A stretch of DNA of 64,000 bases from Acidimicrobiaceae bacterium (GCA_020637295.1 JACJWF010000010.1:1-64000), one strand, 5' to 3'. Counted from the first letter of the stretch, positions 16,410-25,926 are shown. Program-made: numbers and translations. The notes: generated by a model from the sequence alone, not told the origin.

Positions 16410-16949
16410 ATGGTCACCGTGCGCAGGATGGATCCGTCGGAATGGCCCGCGGCGCGGGCCGCCTGCATCGATGCGTTCGACGAGCCGGGGATTCCCGAGC
16501 TGCTGGACATGCTGCACTCCTCGTGGGGGTGGTCCGACGACCTGGCGTTCGTAGCGGAGCGCGCCGGCGAGATCGTGGGGCTGGTGCTGTTCACGCCGTG
16601 CTTCGTCGACGCACCGGAACGTGTGGTGCAGGTGCTGGTGCTCAGCCCGGTGGGCGTGCGCCGCGACGTGCAGGGTCAGGGCATCGGTGATGCGCTGATC
16701 CGTGGCGCGCTGGCCGAGTTGGCCAGCACCCGCGCGGAGCCGGCGGTCTTCTTGGAGGGCATCCCGTCCTACTACCCGCGGTTCGGGTTCCGGCCCGGCG
16801 GCGAGCTGGGCTTCACCAAGCCGTCCACCCGCATCCCCGACCGGGCGTTCATGGTCTACCCGCTGCCGTCGTATGACCCGTCACTGCGTGGCGCGCTCGT
16901 CTACGCAGATGCCTTCTGGCGGGCGGACGCCGTGGGGCTGCGCGAGTGA
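16410..16949 (+). CDS. GNAT family N-acetyltransferase (YhbS-like)
   Basis: The 179-residue acetyltransferase fold has the acetyl-CoA pyrophosphate loop V-x5-QGQGIGDALI (about residues 90-98) and LEGIPSYYPRFGFRPGGELG, typical of the YhbS-like branch. The substrate is unknown. It is inserted between dnaN and recF, where mycobacteria carry gnd and most bacteria have nothing. Its stop overlaps the GTG of recF (GTGA), so it is co-translated with replication and repair genes. Confidence 0.85.
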   Translation: MVTVRRMDPSEWPAARAACIDAFDEPGIPELLDMLHSSWGWSDDLAFVAERAGEIVGLVLFTPCFVDAPERVVQVLVLSPVGVRRDVQGQGIGDALIRGALAELASTRAEPAVFLEGIPSYYPRFGFRPGGELGFTKPSTRIPDRAFMVYPLPSYDPSLRGALVYADAFWRADAVGLRE

Positions 16950-18028
16950 TCGTCCACCGGCTGGAGCTGGTCGACTTCCGCAACTACCAGGAGGCGTCGT
17001 TCGACTTCCACCCGGGCATCACCGCGGTGGTCGGCCTCAACGGGCAGGGGAAGACCAACCTGGCCGAGGCGCTGGCCTACCTGGCGTCGCTGGACAGCTT
17101 CCGCGGCGCGCCGGGCGACGCACTCATCCGGGCCGGGGCCGACCAGGCAGTGGTTCGGGCAACGGTGGTGCAGCCCGACGGGCGCGAGGTGCTGGTGGAG
17201 CTGGAGCTCAGCCGGCAGGGCCGCAACCGGGTGCAGGTGAACAAGCAGCGGCTGGGGCGCACCCGCGACCTGCTGGGGGTCATGCGGGTGACGGTGTTCA
17301 GCCCCGACGACCTGCAACTGGTGAAGGGCGGGCCTGGCGAGCGGCGCCGGTTCATGGACGACACCCTGGTGGCCCTGGCCCTGAAGTACGACGCGATGCG
17401 GCTGGAACTGGACCGTGTCGTGAAGCAGCGCAACACCCTGCTGAAGCAGGCGGGCGGCAAGCTGGACGACGCCGGCGAGGTGACGCTGGAGGTGTGGGAC
17501 GCCAAGCTGGCCGACATCGGCGACCGCTTCGGCCACGCCCGGGCCGTGCTGATCGCCCGGCTGAGCCCGGTGGTGGCCGAGGCGTACGAGCAGTTGGCCG
17601 ACCGGCCGACGCCCATCGAGTTGCGCTACGAGCCGCCCTGGCGGGGGAGTGGCGGGCTGGCCGCGGCGTTGGCCGCCGCCCGCACGGACGACCTGCGCCG
17701 CGGCGTGAGCACGGTCGGCCCGCACCGCGACGACGTGGAACTGTTCGTCAACGGCATGCCGGCGCGCACCCACGCCTCACAGGGTGAGCAGCGCACGCTG
17801 GCCCTCGCGCTGCGTCTCGGGGCCCACCGGATGGTGGCCGAGAAGGCCGGCAGCGCGCCGGTGCTGGTGCTCGACGACGTGCTCAGCGAGCTGGATCCCA
17901 CCCGCTGCACCGCGCTCCTCCGCCACCTGCCACCCGGCCAGGTGGTGCTGACCACCGCCGGTGTGCTGCCCGACGCCGCCCATCCCGACTCGATCGTGCG
18001 CATCGCTGCTGGCAGAGTGGAACCGTGA
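16946..18028 (+). CDS. recF: DNA replication and repair protein RecF
   Basis: This 360-residue SMC-like ATPase starts MIVHRLELVDFRNY and has Walker A GLNGQGKTN, the GPGERRRFMDD segment, an ABC-type signature region (ASQGEQRTLALALRL) and Walker B VLVLDDVLSELD. RecF loads RecA at gaps with RecO and RecR. Both ends overlap the neighbouring genes by 4 bp. Confidence 0.97.
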   Translation: MIVHRLELVDFRNYQEASFDFHPGITAVVGLNGQGKTNLAEALAYLASLDSFRGAPGDALIRAGADQAVVRATVVQPDGREVLVELELSRQGRNRVQVNKQRLGRTRDLLGVMRVTVFSPDDLQLVKGGPGERRRFMDDTLVALALKYDAMRLELDRVVKQRNTLLKQAGGKLDDAGEVTLEVWDAKLADIGDRFGHARAVLIARLSPVVAEAYEQLADRPTPIELRYEPPWRGSGGLAAALAAARTDDLRRGVSTVGPHRDDVELFVNGMPARTHASQGEQRTLALALRLGAHRMVAEKAGSAPVLVLDDVLSELDPTRCTALLRHLPPGQVVLTTAGVLPDAAHPDSIVRIAAGRVEP

Positions 18029-18351
18029 CCCGCGCCGACGAACCGATCCGCCTCGGCGACAGCCTGCACCAGGTGATCCGCGGCCTGCGGCCTGAAGGGT
18101 CCGCGGCCCACGCGCCCGCGGCGGCCATCGGCGGGGTGTTCGGTAAGTGGGAGGCCGCCGTCGGGCCGGCCGTGGCGGCGCACGTGACCCCGGTGAAGCT
18201 GGACGGCACGACGCTGGTGGTGCAGGTGGACGACCCGGCCTGGGCCACCCAGCTGCGCTTCCTGGAGGCCACGGTGCGCGAGCGGTTGGCGGAGGTCGCC
18301 GGCGCCCAGGTGGACCACCTCGACGTCCGCGTCGCCGGCCGCCGCCGATGA
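18025..18351 (+). CDS. DUF721 (DciA-like) protein
   Basis: The 108-residue protein has the DUF721 core: GVFGKWEAAVGPAVAAHVTPVKLDGTTL followed by LVVQVDDPAWATQLRFLEATV. Proteobacterial and many other members (DciA) load the replicative helicase DnaB; the actinobacterial homologue between recF and gyrB (Rv0004 position) is shorter. It starts with GTG in a GTGA overlap with recF. A role in helicase loading at this origin is an inference from the family. Confidence 0.88.
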   Translation: MTRADEPIRLGDSLHQVIRGLRPEGSAAHAPAAAIGGVFGKWEAAVGPAVAAHVTPVKLDGTTLVVQVDDPAWATQLRFLEATVRERLAEVAGAQVDHLDVRVAGRRR

Positions 18352-19208
18352 GCCGCGTCAAGCTCCGGCGCACGGCCGAGTCCGTCCGCATCCTCGGGGG
18401 CCGTTCGGGGTCGCGAGGCGAGGTCACGATGACCGTGCAGGGCGTCCGCTCCTCCAGGTCCGGTGAGACCCTTCGTTGGTCGCAGATCCGCCTCCTCCGC
18501 GCCGTGATCGCCGAGCCGGGGTCTGCTCGGCGTCCACTCCGCATGGCCCTCACCCTCGAGGACCGGCACGGGGTGCTGACGGTCCTCGACGGGACGGTCG
18601 GCATCTCCCGCAGGCAGTTGCTCGACGTGTATGCCGGCGTGCGGTCGCTCGGTGTGGTGGACGACCTCCTCGACTTCCGGCTCACCGACCGGGCAGTCCC
18701 CAACCAACCCAACGCCGCCACGGTCAGCTTCTTCGCACCGCAGAGCGCGGCGGTGACGGAGCAACCACCACCTCGTCACTGGTGGTACCTCCCGGCGCTC
18801 GTCGCCGCGCTTGCGTCGGTGGCGCTCTCTGCATGGCGGATCTTCGGTGTCGACACCTCGTCATCGCGAGCGCCGACGACGTCGTTCGACCTCCACGCCA
18901 TCGAGTCGTACCTGCCGAGCACGGACTCGATGCGTCTGCCGGAGGTGTGCCTTGCCTGGCAACCACCGGCCGACTGGGACCCCGACGCACCGATCGTGAT
19001 GGTGGAGGTCATCGGCGACGGGCGGGCGTGGTTCAGCGGTACGGCGCTCGCGGAGGACGCCGCGTCCTGGAGTGACGTGAGGTCCCGGTCGCCCCTGCTT
19101 CACCGGCCCCACTACGAACCCGGGTGGTTCACGTTGCACGACCCAGACGCGAGCACGATGGTCGTCCGCCTCATCTCCACCTCGGACGAGGTGGTGCAGC
19201 CATGCTGA
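18348..19208 (+). CDS. Hypothetical single-pass membrane protein
   Basis: I do not recognise this 286-residue protein. The N-terminal half (about 1-120) looks like a cytoplasmic domain rich in Arg and Leu with a winged-helix flavour (GISRRQLLDVYAGVRSLGVV). One transmembrane helix follows (WWYLPALVAALASVALSAW, about 145-163), then an extracytoplasmic region with Trp-rich segments (CLAWQPPADWDPDAP). The ATG overlaps the DUF721 stop (ATGA), so it belongs to the recF transcript. Codon bias toward G/C in the third position supports it as real, although G+C is slightly lower than in its neighbours. Confidence 0.65.
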   Translation: MSRVKLRRTAESVRILGGRSGSRGEVTMTVQGVRSSRSGETLRWSQIRLLRAVIAEPGSARRPLRMALTLEDRHGVLTVLDGTVGISRRQLLDVYAGVRSLGVVDDLLDFRLTDRAVPNQPNAATVSFFAPQSAAVTEQPPPRHWWYLPALVAALASVALSAWRIFGVDTSSSRAPTTSFDLHAIESYLPSTDSMRLPEVCLAWQPPADWDPDAPIVMVEVIGDGRAWFSGTALAEDAASWSDVRSRSPLLHRPHYEPGWFTLHDPDASTMVVRLISTSDEVVQPC

Positions 19209-19228
19209 TCCCCCTGCTGATCGGACCG

Positions 19229-19303
19229 TTCTGGGGCTGAATTTCGCCGTTTCCGATTCTGGGGCTGCTTTGTAGCGGAATCCGCGCGATTCCAGCCCCA
19301 GAA
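19229..19303. promoter_or_regulatory. Three-copy repeat/hairpin in the gyrB leader
   Basis: TTCTGGGGCTG occurs as a direct repeat at 19229-19239 and 19257-19267 and inverted (CAGCCCCAGAA) at 19293-19303. The inverted copy can pair with either upstream copy, giving two mutually exclusive 11-bp stems. No T-run follows, so this is not a plain intrinsic terminator. It lies in the 289-bp gap between the hypothetical membrane protein and gyrB and may end the recF transcript or regulate gyrB. Confidence 0.5.
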
Positions 19304-19497
19304 GCCCGTCTGGCCACCCATGAGCGCCGATTTTTCGGTGTCGCGGAAACCTCCCCAGGCTCCGCCACTCTGGCACACCCCTCAGGTAGGCTGTGATCTG
19401 TTGCGATCGCAGCCGTGGCGAGCAGGGCCCGGCCACCGCCATCGCCCAGAAAACCGCAGGTCACGGCCTGTTTTCCCCGAACACGATTGAGGTAGCA

Positions 19498-21456
19498 GTG
19501 GCTGCTGACGCCAAGCAACCGAGCGCCGACTACGGCGCCAAGGACATCCAGGTGCTCGAGGGGCTGGATCCGGTCCGCAAACGACCGGGCATGTATATCG
19601 GTTCCACCGGCCTCGCCGGCCTCCACCACCTCATCTGGGAGGTCGTGGACAACGCGGTGGACGAGGCCATGGCGGGCTTCGCCACCTCCATCACGGTCAC
19701 CATGCTGGCCGACGGTGGCTGCCGCGTGTACGACAACGGCCGCGGCATCCCGGTGGACCCCTACCCGTCCGGTCCGCACCAGGGCAAGAGCGCGGCGGAG
19801 GTCGTGCTCACCGTGTTGCACGCCGGCGGCAAGTTCGGCGGCGAGGGCTACAAGGTGTCCGGCGGCCTGCACGGCGTGGGCGTCAGCGTCGTCAACGCGC
19901 TCAGCGAGCGCCTGCTGCTCACGGTGGACCGCGACGGCAAGCGCCACCAGCAGGAGTACGCCAAGGGCGGTCAGCCTCAGGGGCCGATGACCGTCATCGG
20001 CAGCACCCCGGCCGACGGCCGCACCACCGGCTCCACGGTGGAGTTCTGGCCCGATCCCACCATCTTCGCCAGCGAGGGCACGGAGTTCGTGGCCCGCACC
20101 GTGCTGGAGCGCCTGCAGACGATGGCCTTCCTCAACCGTGGGCTGGAGATCGTCTTCGTCGACGAGCGGGCCGGCAAGGAACAGACCGTCACCTACCAGT
20201 ACAAGGGCGGCGTGGTGGACTTCGTGCGTCACCTCAACGCCACCAAGGAGCCCCTGTTCGCCAAGGTCTGCCACTTCGAGGACGAGGACGACGAGGGTGG
20301 CCAGACGCTGGACATCGCCGTGCAGTGGAACACCGGCTACCACGAGGGCATCCACGGCTACGCCAACGGCATCAGCACCATCGAAGGTGGCATGCACGTG
20401 GAGGGCTTCAAGACGGCGCTCACGTCGGTGCTCAACAAGTACGCGCGCAACAAGGGCCTGCTGAAGGAGAAGGACGACAACCTCCTCGGCGAGGACATCC
20501 GTGAGGGCATCACCGCCATCGTCGCCGTCAAGCTCCGCGAGCCCCAGTTCGAAGGGCAGACCAAGGCCAAGCTCGGCAACGTGCCGATGCGCAGCTTCGT
20601 GCAGAAGGTCACCAACGAGAAGCTGGCCGAGTGGCTGGACGAGAACCCCACCGAGGCCAACAAGATCGTCAAGAAGGCGCAGGCCGCAGCGCAGGCCCGC
20701 GTGGCGGCCAAGAACGCCCGCAACGCCATCCGTCGCAAGACGGCGCTCACCGGCGCCGGCATGCCCGACAAGCTGAAGGACTGCACCAGCGGCAACCCGG
20801 AGGAGAGCGAGCTGTTCATCGTGGAGGGCGACTCCGCCGGTGGCTCGGCGCTGAACGCCCGCGAGCCGCGCACCCAGGCGCTGCTGCCCATCCGCGGCAA
20901 GATCCTCAACGTCGAGCGCGCCCGGCTGGACAAGATGTTGAAGAACAACGAGATCCAGGCGCTGATCACCGCCATCGGTGGTGGCGTGGGCGAGGAGTTC
21001 GAGCTGGCGAAGGCCCGCTACCACAAGGTCATCGCCCTGTGTGATGCCGACGTGGACGGCAGCCACATCCGCACCCTGCTGCTCACCTTCTTCTTCCGCC
21101 AGATGCGCCCGCTGGTGGAGGCCGGCTATGTGTACATCGCCCAGCCACCCCTGTTCTCCACGCTGGTCGGCAAGGAGAAGGTGTACCTGAAGGACGAAGC
21201 GGCGAAGGCCCGCTTCCTGGAGGCCCACCCCAACCACAAGAACGACTTCAACCGCCTGAAGGGCCTCGGCGAGATGGACTGGCACGAGCTGAAGCCCACC
21301 ACCATGGACCCCGCCACCCGCACCCTGCTGCAGGTGACGGTGGAGGAAGCCGCCGAGGCGGACCTGATCACCAGCGTGCTGATGGGTGACGACGTGGAGA
21401 GCCGCAAGAACTTCATCACCACCAACGCCCGCGACGTGCGCAACCTGGACTTCTGA
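19498..21456 (+). CDS. gyrB: DNA gyrase subunit B
   Basis: The 652 residues show the GHKL ATPase domain (LIWEVVDNAVDEAMAG with the catalytic Glu and Mg-binding Asn; YDNGRGIPV; the ATP lid VSGGLHGVGVSVVNAL) and the TOPRIM domain with EGDSAGGSA and CDADVDGSHI metal-binding acidic residues. It ends in RDVRNLDF, typical of GyrB rather than ParE. With GyrA it introduces negative supercoils. GTG at 19498 was chosen because a GAGG precedes it and the region upstream is non-coding leader. Confidence 0.98.
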   Translation: MAADAKQPSADYGAKDIQVLEGLDPVRKRPGMYIGSTGLAGLHHLIWEVVDNAVDEAMAGFATSITVTMLADGGCRVYDNGRGIPVDPYPSGPHQGKSAAEVVLTVLHAGGKFGGEGYKVSGGLHGVGVSVVNALSERLLLTVDRDGKRHQQEYAKGGQPQGPMTVIGSTPADGRTTGSTVEFWPDPTIFASEGTEFVARTVLERLQTMAFLNRGLEIVFVDERAGKEQTVTYQYKGGVVDFVRHLNATKEPLFAKVCHFEDEDDEGGQTLDIAVQWNTGYHEGIHGYANGISTIEGGMHVEGFKTALTSVLNKYARNKGLLKEKDDNLLGEDIREGITAIVAVKLREPQFEGQTKAKLGNVPMRSFVQKVTNEKLAEWLDENPTEANKIVKKAQAAAQARVAAKNARNAIRRKTALTGAGMPDKLKDCTSGNPEESELFIVEGDSAGGSALNAREPRTQALLPIRGKILNVERARLDKMLKNNEIQALITAIGGGVGEEFELAKARYHKVIALCDADVDGSHIRTLLLTFFFRQMRPLVEAGYVYIAQPPLFSTLVGKEKVYLKDEAAKARFLEAHPNHKNDFNRLKGLGEMDWHELKPTTMDPATRTLLQVTVEEAAEADLITSVLMGDDVESRKNFITTNARDVRNLDF

Positions 21457-21481
21457 GAGCTGAGACTGCTGAGCACCACGA

Positions 21482-23977
21482 ATGAGTGACACCCCGACTC
21501 CCCCCACCGACGGCGAGAACAACGGCCCCGACGGGCCCGGCGACGCCATCCAGCCGATCCAGCTGCAGGACGAGATGGAGCGCAGCTTCATCGACTACGC
21601 GATGTCGGTCATCATGTCCCGCGCCCTGCCCGATGTGCGCGACGGCCTGAAGCCGGTGCACCGCCGGATCATCTGGGACATGGATCAGCAGGGCTTCCGC
21701 CCCAACCGGTCCCACGTCAAGTGCGCCCGCGTCACCGGCGACACGATGGCCAAGTACCACCCCCACGGCAACTCGGCCATCTACGACGCGTTGGTGCGCA
21801 TGGCGCAGCCGTTCAGCCTGCGCCACCCACTGATCGACTTCCACGGAAACTACGGATCCCCAGACTTCGGAGCGGCCGCTGAGCGTTACACCGAGTGCCG
21901 GCTGGACCCGTTGGCGATGCAGATGTTGGCGGACATCGACGAGGACACCGTCGACATGCTGCCCAACTACGACAACACCACCGAGGAGCCGGCGGTGCTG
22001 CCGGCCCGCTTCCCGAACCTGCTGGTCAACGGCAGCCAGGGCATCGCGGTCGGCATGGCCACCAGCATCCCGCCGCACAACCTCGGCGAGGTCATCGACG
22101 CCACCATCCACCTCATCGACCACCCCGGGGCCGGCCCCGACGACCTCATGCAGTTCGTGAAGGGCCCGGACTTCCCCACCGGTGGCAGCATCCTCGGCCG
22201 GGCCGGGATCCTCGACGCCTATCGCACCGGCCGGGGCAGCATCAAGATGCGGGCCACCGCCACCATCGAGGAGGGCCGGCGCGGGCAGATGCAGATCGTC
22301 GTCACCGAACTGCCCTACCAGACCAGCTGCTCGGCCATCGCCGGGCGGATCCAGGAGCTGGTGGACAGCGGCGACCTCGACGGCATCGCCGACGTGAACG
22401 ACGGCTCGGCCGGGGGCAAGACCAACCTGGTGGTCACGCTGAAACGAGACGCCAACGCCAACGTGGTGCTCAACAACCTCTACAAGCTCACCCAGCTGCA
22501 GACCAGCTTCCCGGTCAACATGGTGGCTCTCGTCCACGGTGTGCCGCGCACCCTCAACCTGGTGCAGGCGCTGGAGGGCTATGTGGAGCACCAGGTGGAC
22601 GTCATCACCCGGCGCACCCAGTTCCGCCTCGACAAGGCCAAGCGGCGCGAGCACATCCTCGAAGGGCGCATCAAGGCCCTCAACGTCATCGACGAGATCA
22701 TCGCCCTCATCCGGGCGTCGGACGACACGGCAGCGGCGAAGGCCGGCCTGATGGCCGAGCCGTTCGAGTTCACCGAGATCCAGGCCACCGACATCCTCGA
22801 GATGCGGCTCGGCCAGCTCACCCGCCTCAGCCGCATCGACCTGGAGACCGAGCTGCAGGACGTGCGGGCGCGCATCGTGGAGCTGCAGGGCATCCTCGAC
22901 GACCCCGAGGTGCTGCGTGGCGTCATCAAGACCGAGCTCACCGCCATCCGCGCCGAGTTCGCCACCCCGCGGCGCTGCACCATCGACCTGTTCGCCGCCG
23001 GCGAGATGAGCATCGAGGACCTCACCGAGGACAAGGAACTGGTCATCGTGATGACCGAGGCCCAGTACGTGAAGGCGGTGCCCGCCAGCTCGTTCAAGAC
23101 CCAGGGCCGCGGCGGCCGCGGCGTCAGCGGGGCGAAGCTGAAGACGGACGACATCGTCCGCCACGTCATCTTCACCACGGCGCACGCCTACCTGCTGTTC
23201 TTCTCCAACCGCGGCAAGGTCTACCGCCTGCGGGCGCTGGAGGTGCCCGAGCGTGAGCGCACGGCGAAGGGCATCCCGATCGTCAACCTGCTGCCGCTGC
23301 AGGCCGGCGAGACCATCCAGGCCATCATCGACACCCGGGACTTCGCCGGCGAGCGCTACCTGTTCTTCGCCACCCGCCAGGGCACGGTGAAGAAGACGGC
23401 GTTCAACGAGTACGACTCCTCGCGCCGCGACGGCCTGATCGCCATCAACCTGCGGGACAAGGACGAGCTGGTCCGGGTGATCGAGACCACCGGCGGCGAC
23501 GACATCTTCATCGTCAGCCGCAAGGGCATGACCATCCGCTTCAACGAGGACGAGGTGCGCCCGATGGGCCGTGCGGCCGCGGGCGTGCGGGGCATGAAGC
23601 TGAAGCCCGGCGACGAGGTCGTGTCGGTGGACGTCGCCCGCGACGACGTGGCCATGCTGATGGTCACCGAGGCCGGCTATGGCAAGCGCACGGAGCCCGA
23701 CAGGTTCAACGTCCAGGGCCGTGGCGGCCAGGGTGTCATCGGCATCCGGCTCACCGGCAAGAAGGGTCATGTGGTGGCCGCGTTCATGGTCGGCCCGGAG
23801 GACGAGATCGTCGCCGTGTCCAGCGGTGGCGTCACCATCCGGATGGCCGTCGGCGACATCAGCTCGCAGGGCCGTGACGCCACTGGTGTGCGGGTGATGA
23901 GCCTGGACGACGGCCAGACCGTCGCCTCGGTGGCCCCCATCCTGGCCAGCGACGACGACGTCGCCGGCGAGGACTGA
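21482..23977 (+). CDS. gyrA: DNA gyrase subunit A
   Basis: The 831 residues have the winged-helix/tower core with catalytic Tyr136 (AAERYTECRL) and six C-terminal beta-pinwheel blades containing the GyrA box (TQGRGGRGVSG), which marks it as gyrase rather than topoisomerase IV. The quinolone-resistance region reads HPHGNSAIYDALVRMAQ. Asn97 occupies the position of Asp82 in E. coli and Asp89 in M. tuberculosis, while Ser98 and Asp102 (E. coli Ser83 and Asp87) are kept. It begins 25 bp after gyrB. Confidence 0.98.
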   Translation: MSDTPTPPTDGENNGPDGPGDAIQPIQLQDEMERSFIDYAMSVIMSRALPDVRDGLKPVHRRIIWDMDQQGFRPNRSHVKCARVTGDTMAKYHPHGNSAIYDALVRMAQPFSLRHPLIDFHGNYGSPDFGAAAERYTECRLDPLAMQMLADIDEDTVDMLPNYDNTTEEPAVLPARFPNLLVNGSQGIAVGMATSIPPHNLGEVIDATIHLIDHPGAGPDDLMQFVKGPDFPTGGSILGRAGILDAYRTGRGSIKMRATATIEEGRRGQMQIVVTELPYQTSCSAIAGRIQELVDSGDLDGIADVNDGSAGGKTNLVVTLKRDANANVVLNNLYKLTQLQTSFPVNMVALVHGVPRTLNLVQALEGYVEHQVDVITRRTQFRLDKAKRREHILEGRIKALNVIDEIIALIRASDDTAAAKAGLMAEPFEFTEIQATDILEMRLGQLTRLSRIDLETELQDVRARIVELQGILDDPEVLRGVIKTELTAIRAEFATPRRCTIDLFAAGEMSIEDLTEDKELVIVMTEAQYVKAVPASSFKTQGRGGRGVSGAKLKTDDIVRHVIFTTAHAYLLFFSNRGKVYRLRALEVPERERTAKGIPIVNLLPLQAGETIQAIIDTRDFAGERYLFFATRQGTVKKTAFNEYDSSRRDGLIAINLRDKDELVRVIETTGGDDIFIVSRKGMTIRFNEDEVRPMGRAAAGVRGMKLKPGDEVVSVDVARDDVAMLMVTEAGYGKRTEPDRFNVQGRGGQGVIGIRLTGKKGHVVAAFMVGPEDEIVAVSSGGVTIRMAVGDISSQGRDATGVRVMSLDDGQTVASVAPILASDDDVAGED

Positions 23978-23999
23978 CCTCCGGGCAGTCCCACTGATC

Positions 24000-24013
24000 G
24001 CGCCCTCGGGCGC
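24000..24013. terminator. Hairpin downstream of gyrA
   Basis: GCGCCCTCGGGCGC is a perfect 14-bp palindrome 23 bp after the gyrA stop. It could form a short GC-rich stem but has no T-run, so termination is only possible, not shown. Confidence 0.35.
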
Positions 24014-24081
24014 CGCCTCGCGGCAGTGGCCGCCACGTGCTGCTCGGCGCGCCGCGCCGACGATCACGGAGGTGTTGCATC

Positions 24082-24441
24082 GTGCTCCTTCATCGTGCCC
24101 GCTCCGCCGCCGGCCGCCGGTCCTCGCGGCTCCGTCACCGGCGGGCCGCCCGCGACCGCGGCCAGGCGGTGCCGCTGCTGCTGGCGGTGGTGGCCCTCGC
24201 TGCCGTGCTGATGGCCGCGGCCGCCCATCTCGGTGGCCGCCTGGTGGATCGGCAGCGAGCCCAGACCGCCGCTGACGCTGCAGCGCTGGCCGCAGTCACC
24301 GGCGGCCACGCCGCGGCTGCCGCGGTCGCCGCTGCCAACGGTGGCGCGCTCGTGGCCCTCCGCGCCGTGCTCGACGACGTGATCGTCACGGTGCAGGTCG
24401 CCGGCGAGGTGGCCACCGCCAGAGCCACCCGCGCACCCTGA
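24082..24441 (+). CDS. TadE/TadG-like pilus-assembly-type membrane protein
   Basis: This small protein (119 residues) has an Arg-rich N-terminus ending RDRGQAVPLLLAVVALAAVLM, a hydrophobic helix, then QRAQTAADAAALAAVTGG. That pattern belongs to TadE/TadG pseudopilin-like proteins of the Flp type IV secretion family (Rv3654c-like in mycobacteria). The GTG at 24082 follows a good SD (GGAGG at 24069-24073). No tad ATPase genes are adjacent, so it is an orphan here. Confidence 0.7.
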   Translation: MLLHRARSAAGRRSSRLRHRRAARDRGQAVPLLLAVVALAAVLMAAAAHLGGRLVDRQRAQTAADAAALAAVTGGHAAAAAVAAANGGALVALRAVLDDVIVTVQVAGEVATARATRAP

Positions 24442-24469
24442 GAGAGGGTGCGTCTCCTACACTCGCCAC

Positions 24470-25885
24470 GTGGACGATGCCGACCAGACGCGCCCGACCA
24501 GCGCGCCGTCGCGCCCGGCCGCCACGATCGACAACGCGGCCGGCCCCACCGACCCCCGCACGGAGTCACCCACCGGCAGCACGCCCCGCCCCCGCAACCG
24601 CACTGGCGGGTCCGGCGCCAAGGCCGGGGCCAAGAAGAGCGCGGGTGGTGGTTCCGGAAACGGTGTCCGCAGCGGGTCGTCGGGGAACGGGTCGTCCGGC
24701 AACGGGTCGAAGCGCCGCGCCGGCAGCAACGGCAGCGCGGGCAGCGGTCGGGCGGTGACGGCCGGCGACTCCGAGACGGCATCGCCGGCGAAGGGCACGC
24801 CGGCCACGTCATCAGCAGCGTCGGCCTCCACCGCTGCGCCGCCCTCGGGTACTCCCCGCAACACCGACGCGGCCGACCTGCCGGCTCCATCTCCGGCGGC
24901 CACTGCCCCGGCCGCGGACCAGCCCGAGCGCCCCCACCGTGCGGGGGGTCTGCCAACCGCCGCACGCACGCGCCCGGCATCCGCCACCGAGGCGCCCCCC
25001 GTGATCGATGTGCCCGACGCGCCGGACGATCCCAGCGGCCCGGTGGAGATCCCGGCGATCGTGCCGGCCGTGACGGCACCTGCGGCGCCGGGTGCGCCCG
25101 AGGTGGCCGACCCCGCACCCGCCCGCTGGTGGCGGCGTGGCCACGATCACTCCACGGACACCCCTGCGGACCGGACCGCCGAGCAGCCGGCGACACCCTT
25201 GCCGCCAGTTCCCACCGTGCCCATCGGCGAGCTCTCCGACGCCGAGTTCTCCGACACCGATGGCACGGCCGGCCTGCCCGCCCTGCACCGTCCGGTGCGC
25301 CCGGCCAGGTCCTTGCGCCAGCCCGTGGTGGTGCGCCGGTCCCGCCGGCCGCGGGTCCGCAAGGTCACCCGGGTGGTCCGCCATGTGGACACCTGGAGCG
25401 TCTTCAAGGTGGCGGTGGTGTTCCACGCCTTCCTCTACATGGTGTGCCTCACCTCCGGCGTGCTGCTGTGGCAGGTGGCCCAGACCACCGGCACGGTGGA
25501 CAACATCGAGCGCTTCTTCGAGAGCTTCGGGTGGCAGAGCTTCGAGTTGAAGGGTGGGGAGATCTACCACAACGCCTGGATCGCCGGCCTGTTCCTGGCC
25601 GTGGGCGGCACCGGCCTGGTGGTCCTCGCGGCGACCCTGTTCAACCTCATCACCGACCTGGTCGGCGGCATCCGCCTGACGGTGCTGGAGGAGGAAGTGA
25701 TCGCCCGGGAGGAGCGCGGCCTCGGCTGGCGGCGGGCGTTCCGCCGCCACGGTGCGGCCACGGTCCGGGGGACGCAGCAGCAGGAGCAGCCGTCCGGCGA
25801 GGCGCCGGCGGCCGCGGACGAGGGTGTGCGCGTCGTGTCGCCCGAACCCCCGGCGGCGCCCACCGGCGAGACCCAACGCGGTTGA
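24470..25885 (+). CDS. DUF3566 membrane protein with long disordered N-terminus
   Basis: The protein has 471 residues. Residues about 1-295 are low complexity (Ala/Pro/Thr/Ser/Gly with runs of GSSGNGS and Lys/Arg patches). From about 300 the DUF3566 domain follows: VTRVVRHVDTWSVFKVAVVF, a first membrane helix, an extracellular loop with IERFFESFGW, a second helix and the LFNLITDLVGGIRLTVLEEE end. This gene sits between gyrA and tRNA-Ile exactly as Rv0007 does in M. tuberculosis. The function of the family is unknown. It starts with GTG. Confidence 0.85.
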   Translation: MDDADQTRPTSAPSRPAATIDNAAGPTDPRTESPTGSTPRPRNRTGGSGAKAGAKKSAGGGSGNGVRSGSSGNGSSGNGSKRRAGSNGSAGSGRAVTAGDSETASPAKGTPATSSAASASTAAPPSGTPRNTDAADLPAPSPAATAPAADQPERPHRAGGLPTAARTRPASATEAPPVIDVPDAPDDPSGPVEIPAIVPAVTAPAAPGAPEVADPAPARWWRRGHDHSTDTPADRTAEQPATPLPPVPTVPIGELSDAEFSDTDGTAGLPALHRPVRPARSLRQPVVVRRSRRPRVRKVTRVVRHVDTWSVFKVAVVFHAFLYMVCLTSGVLLWQVAQTTGTVDNIERFFESFGWQSFELKGGEIYHNAWIAGLFLAVGGTGLVVLAATLFNLITDLVGGIRLTVLEEEVIAREERGLGWRRAFRRHGAATVRGTQQQEQPSGEAPAAADEGVRVVSPEPPAAPTGETQRG

Positions 25886-25926
25886 GGGTTTTCGGCTCTG
25901 CCCGCTAGCCTTGCGTACCGCACCCT

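Noticed and set aside
21416..24067. A continuous 883-codon open frame antisense to gyrA
   Set aside because: High G+C keeps antisense frames open; the sequence is His/Gly/Leu-rich with no domain, and gyrA on the other strand is certain.
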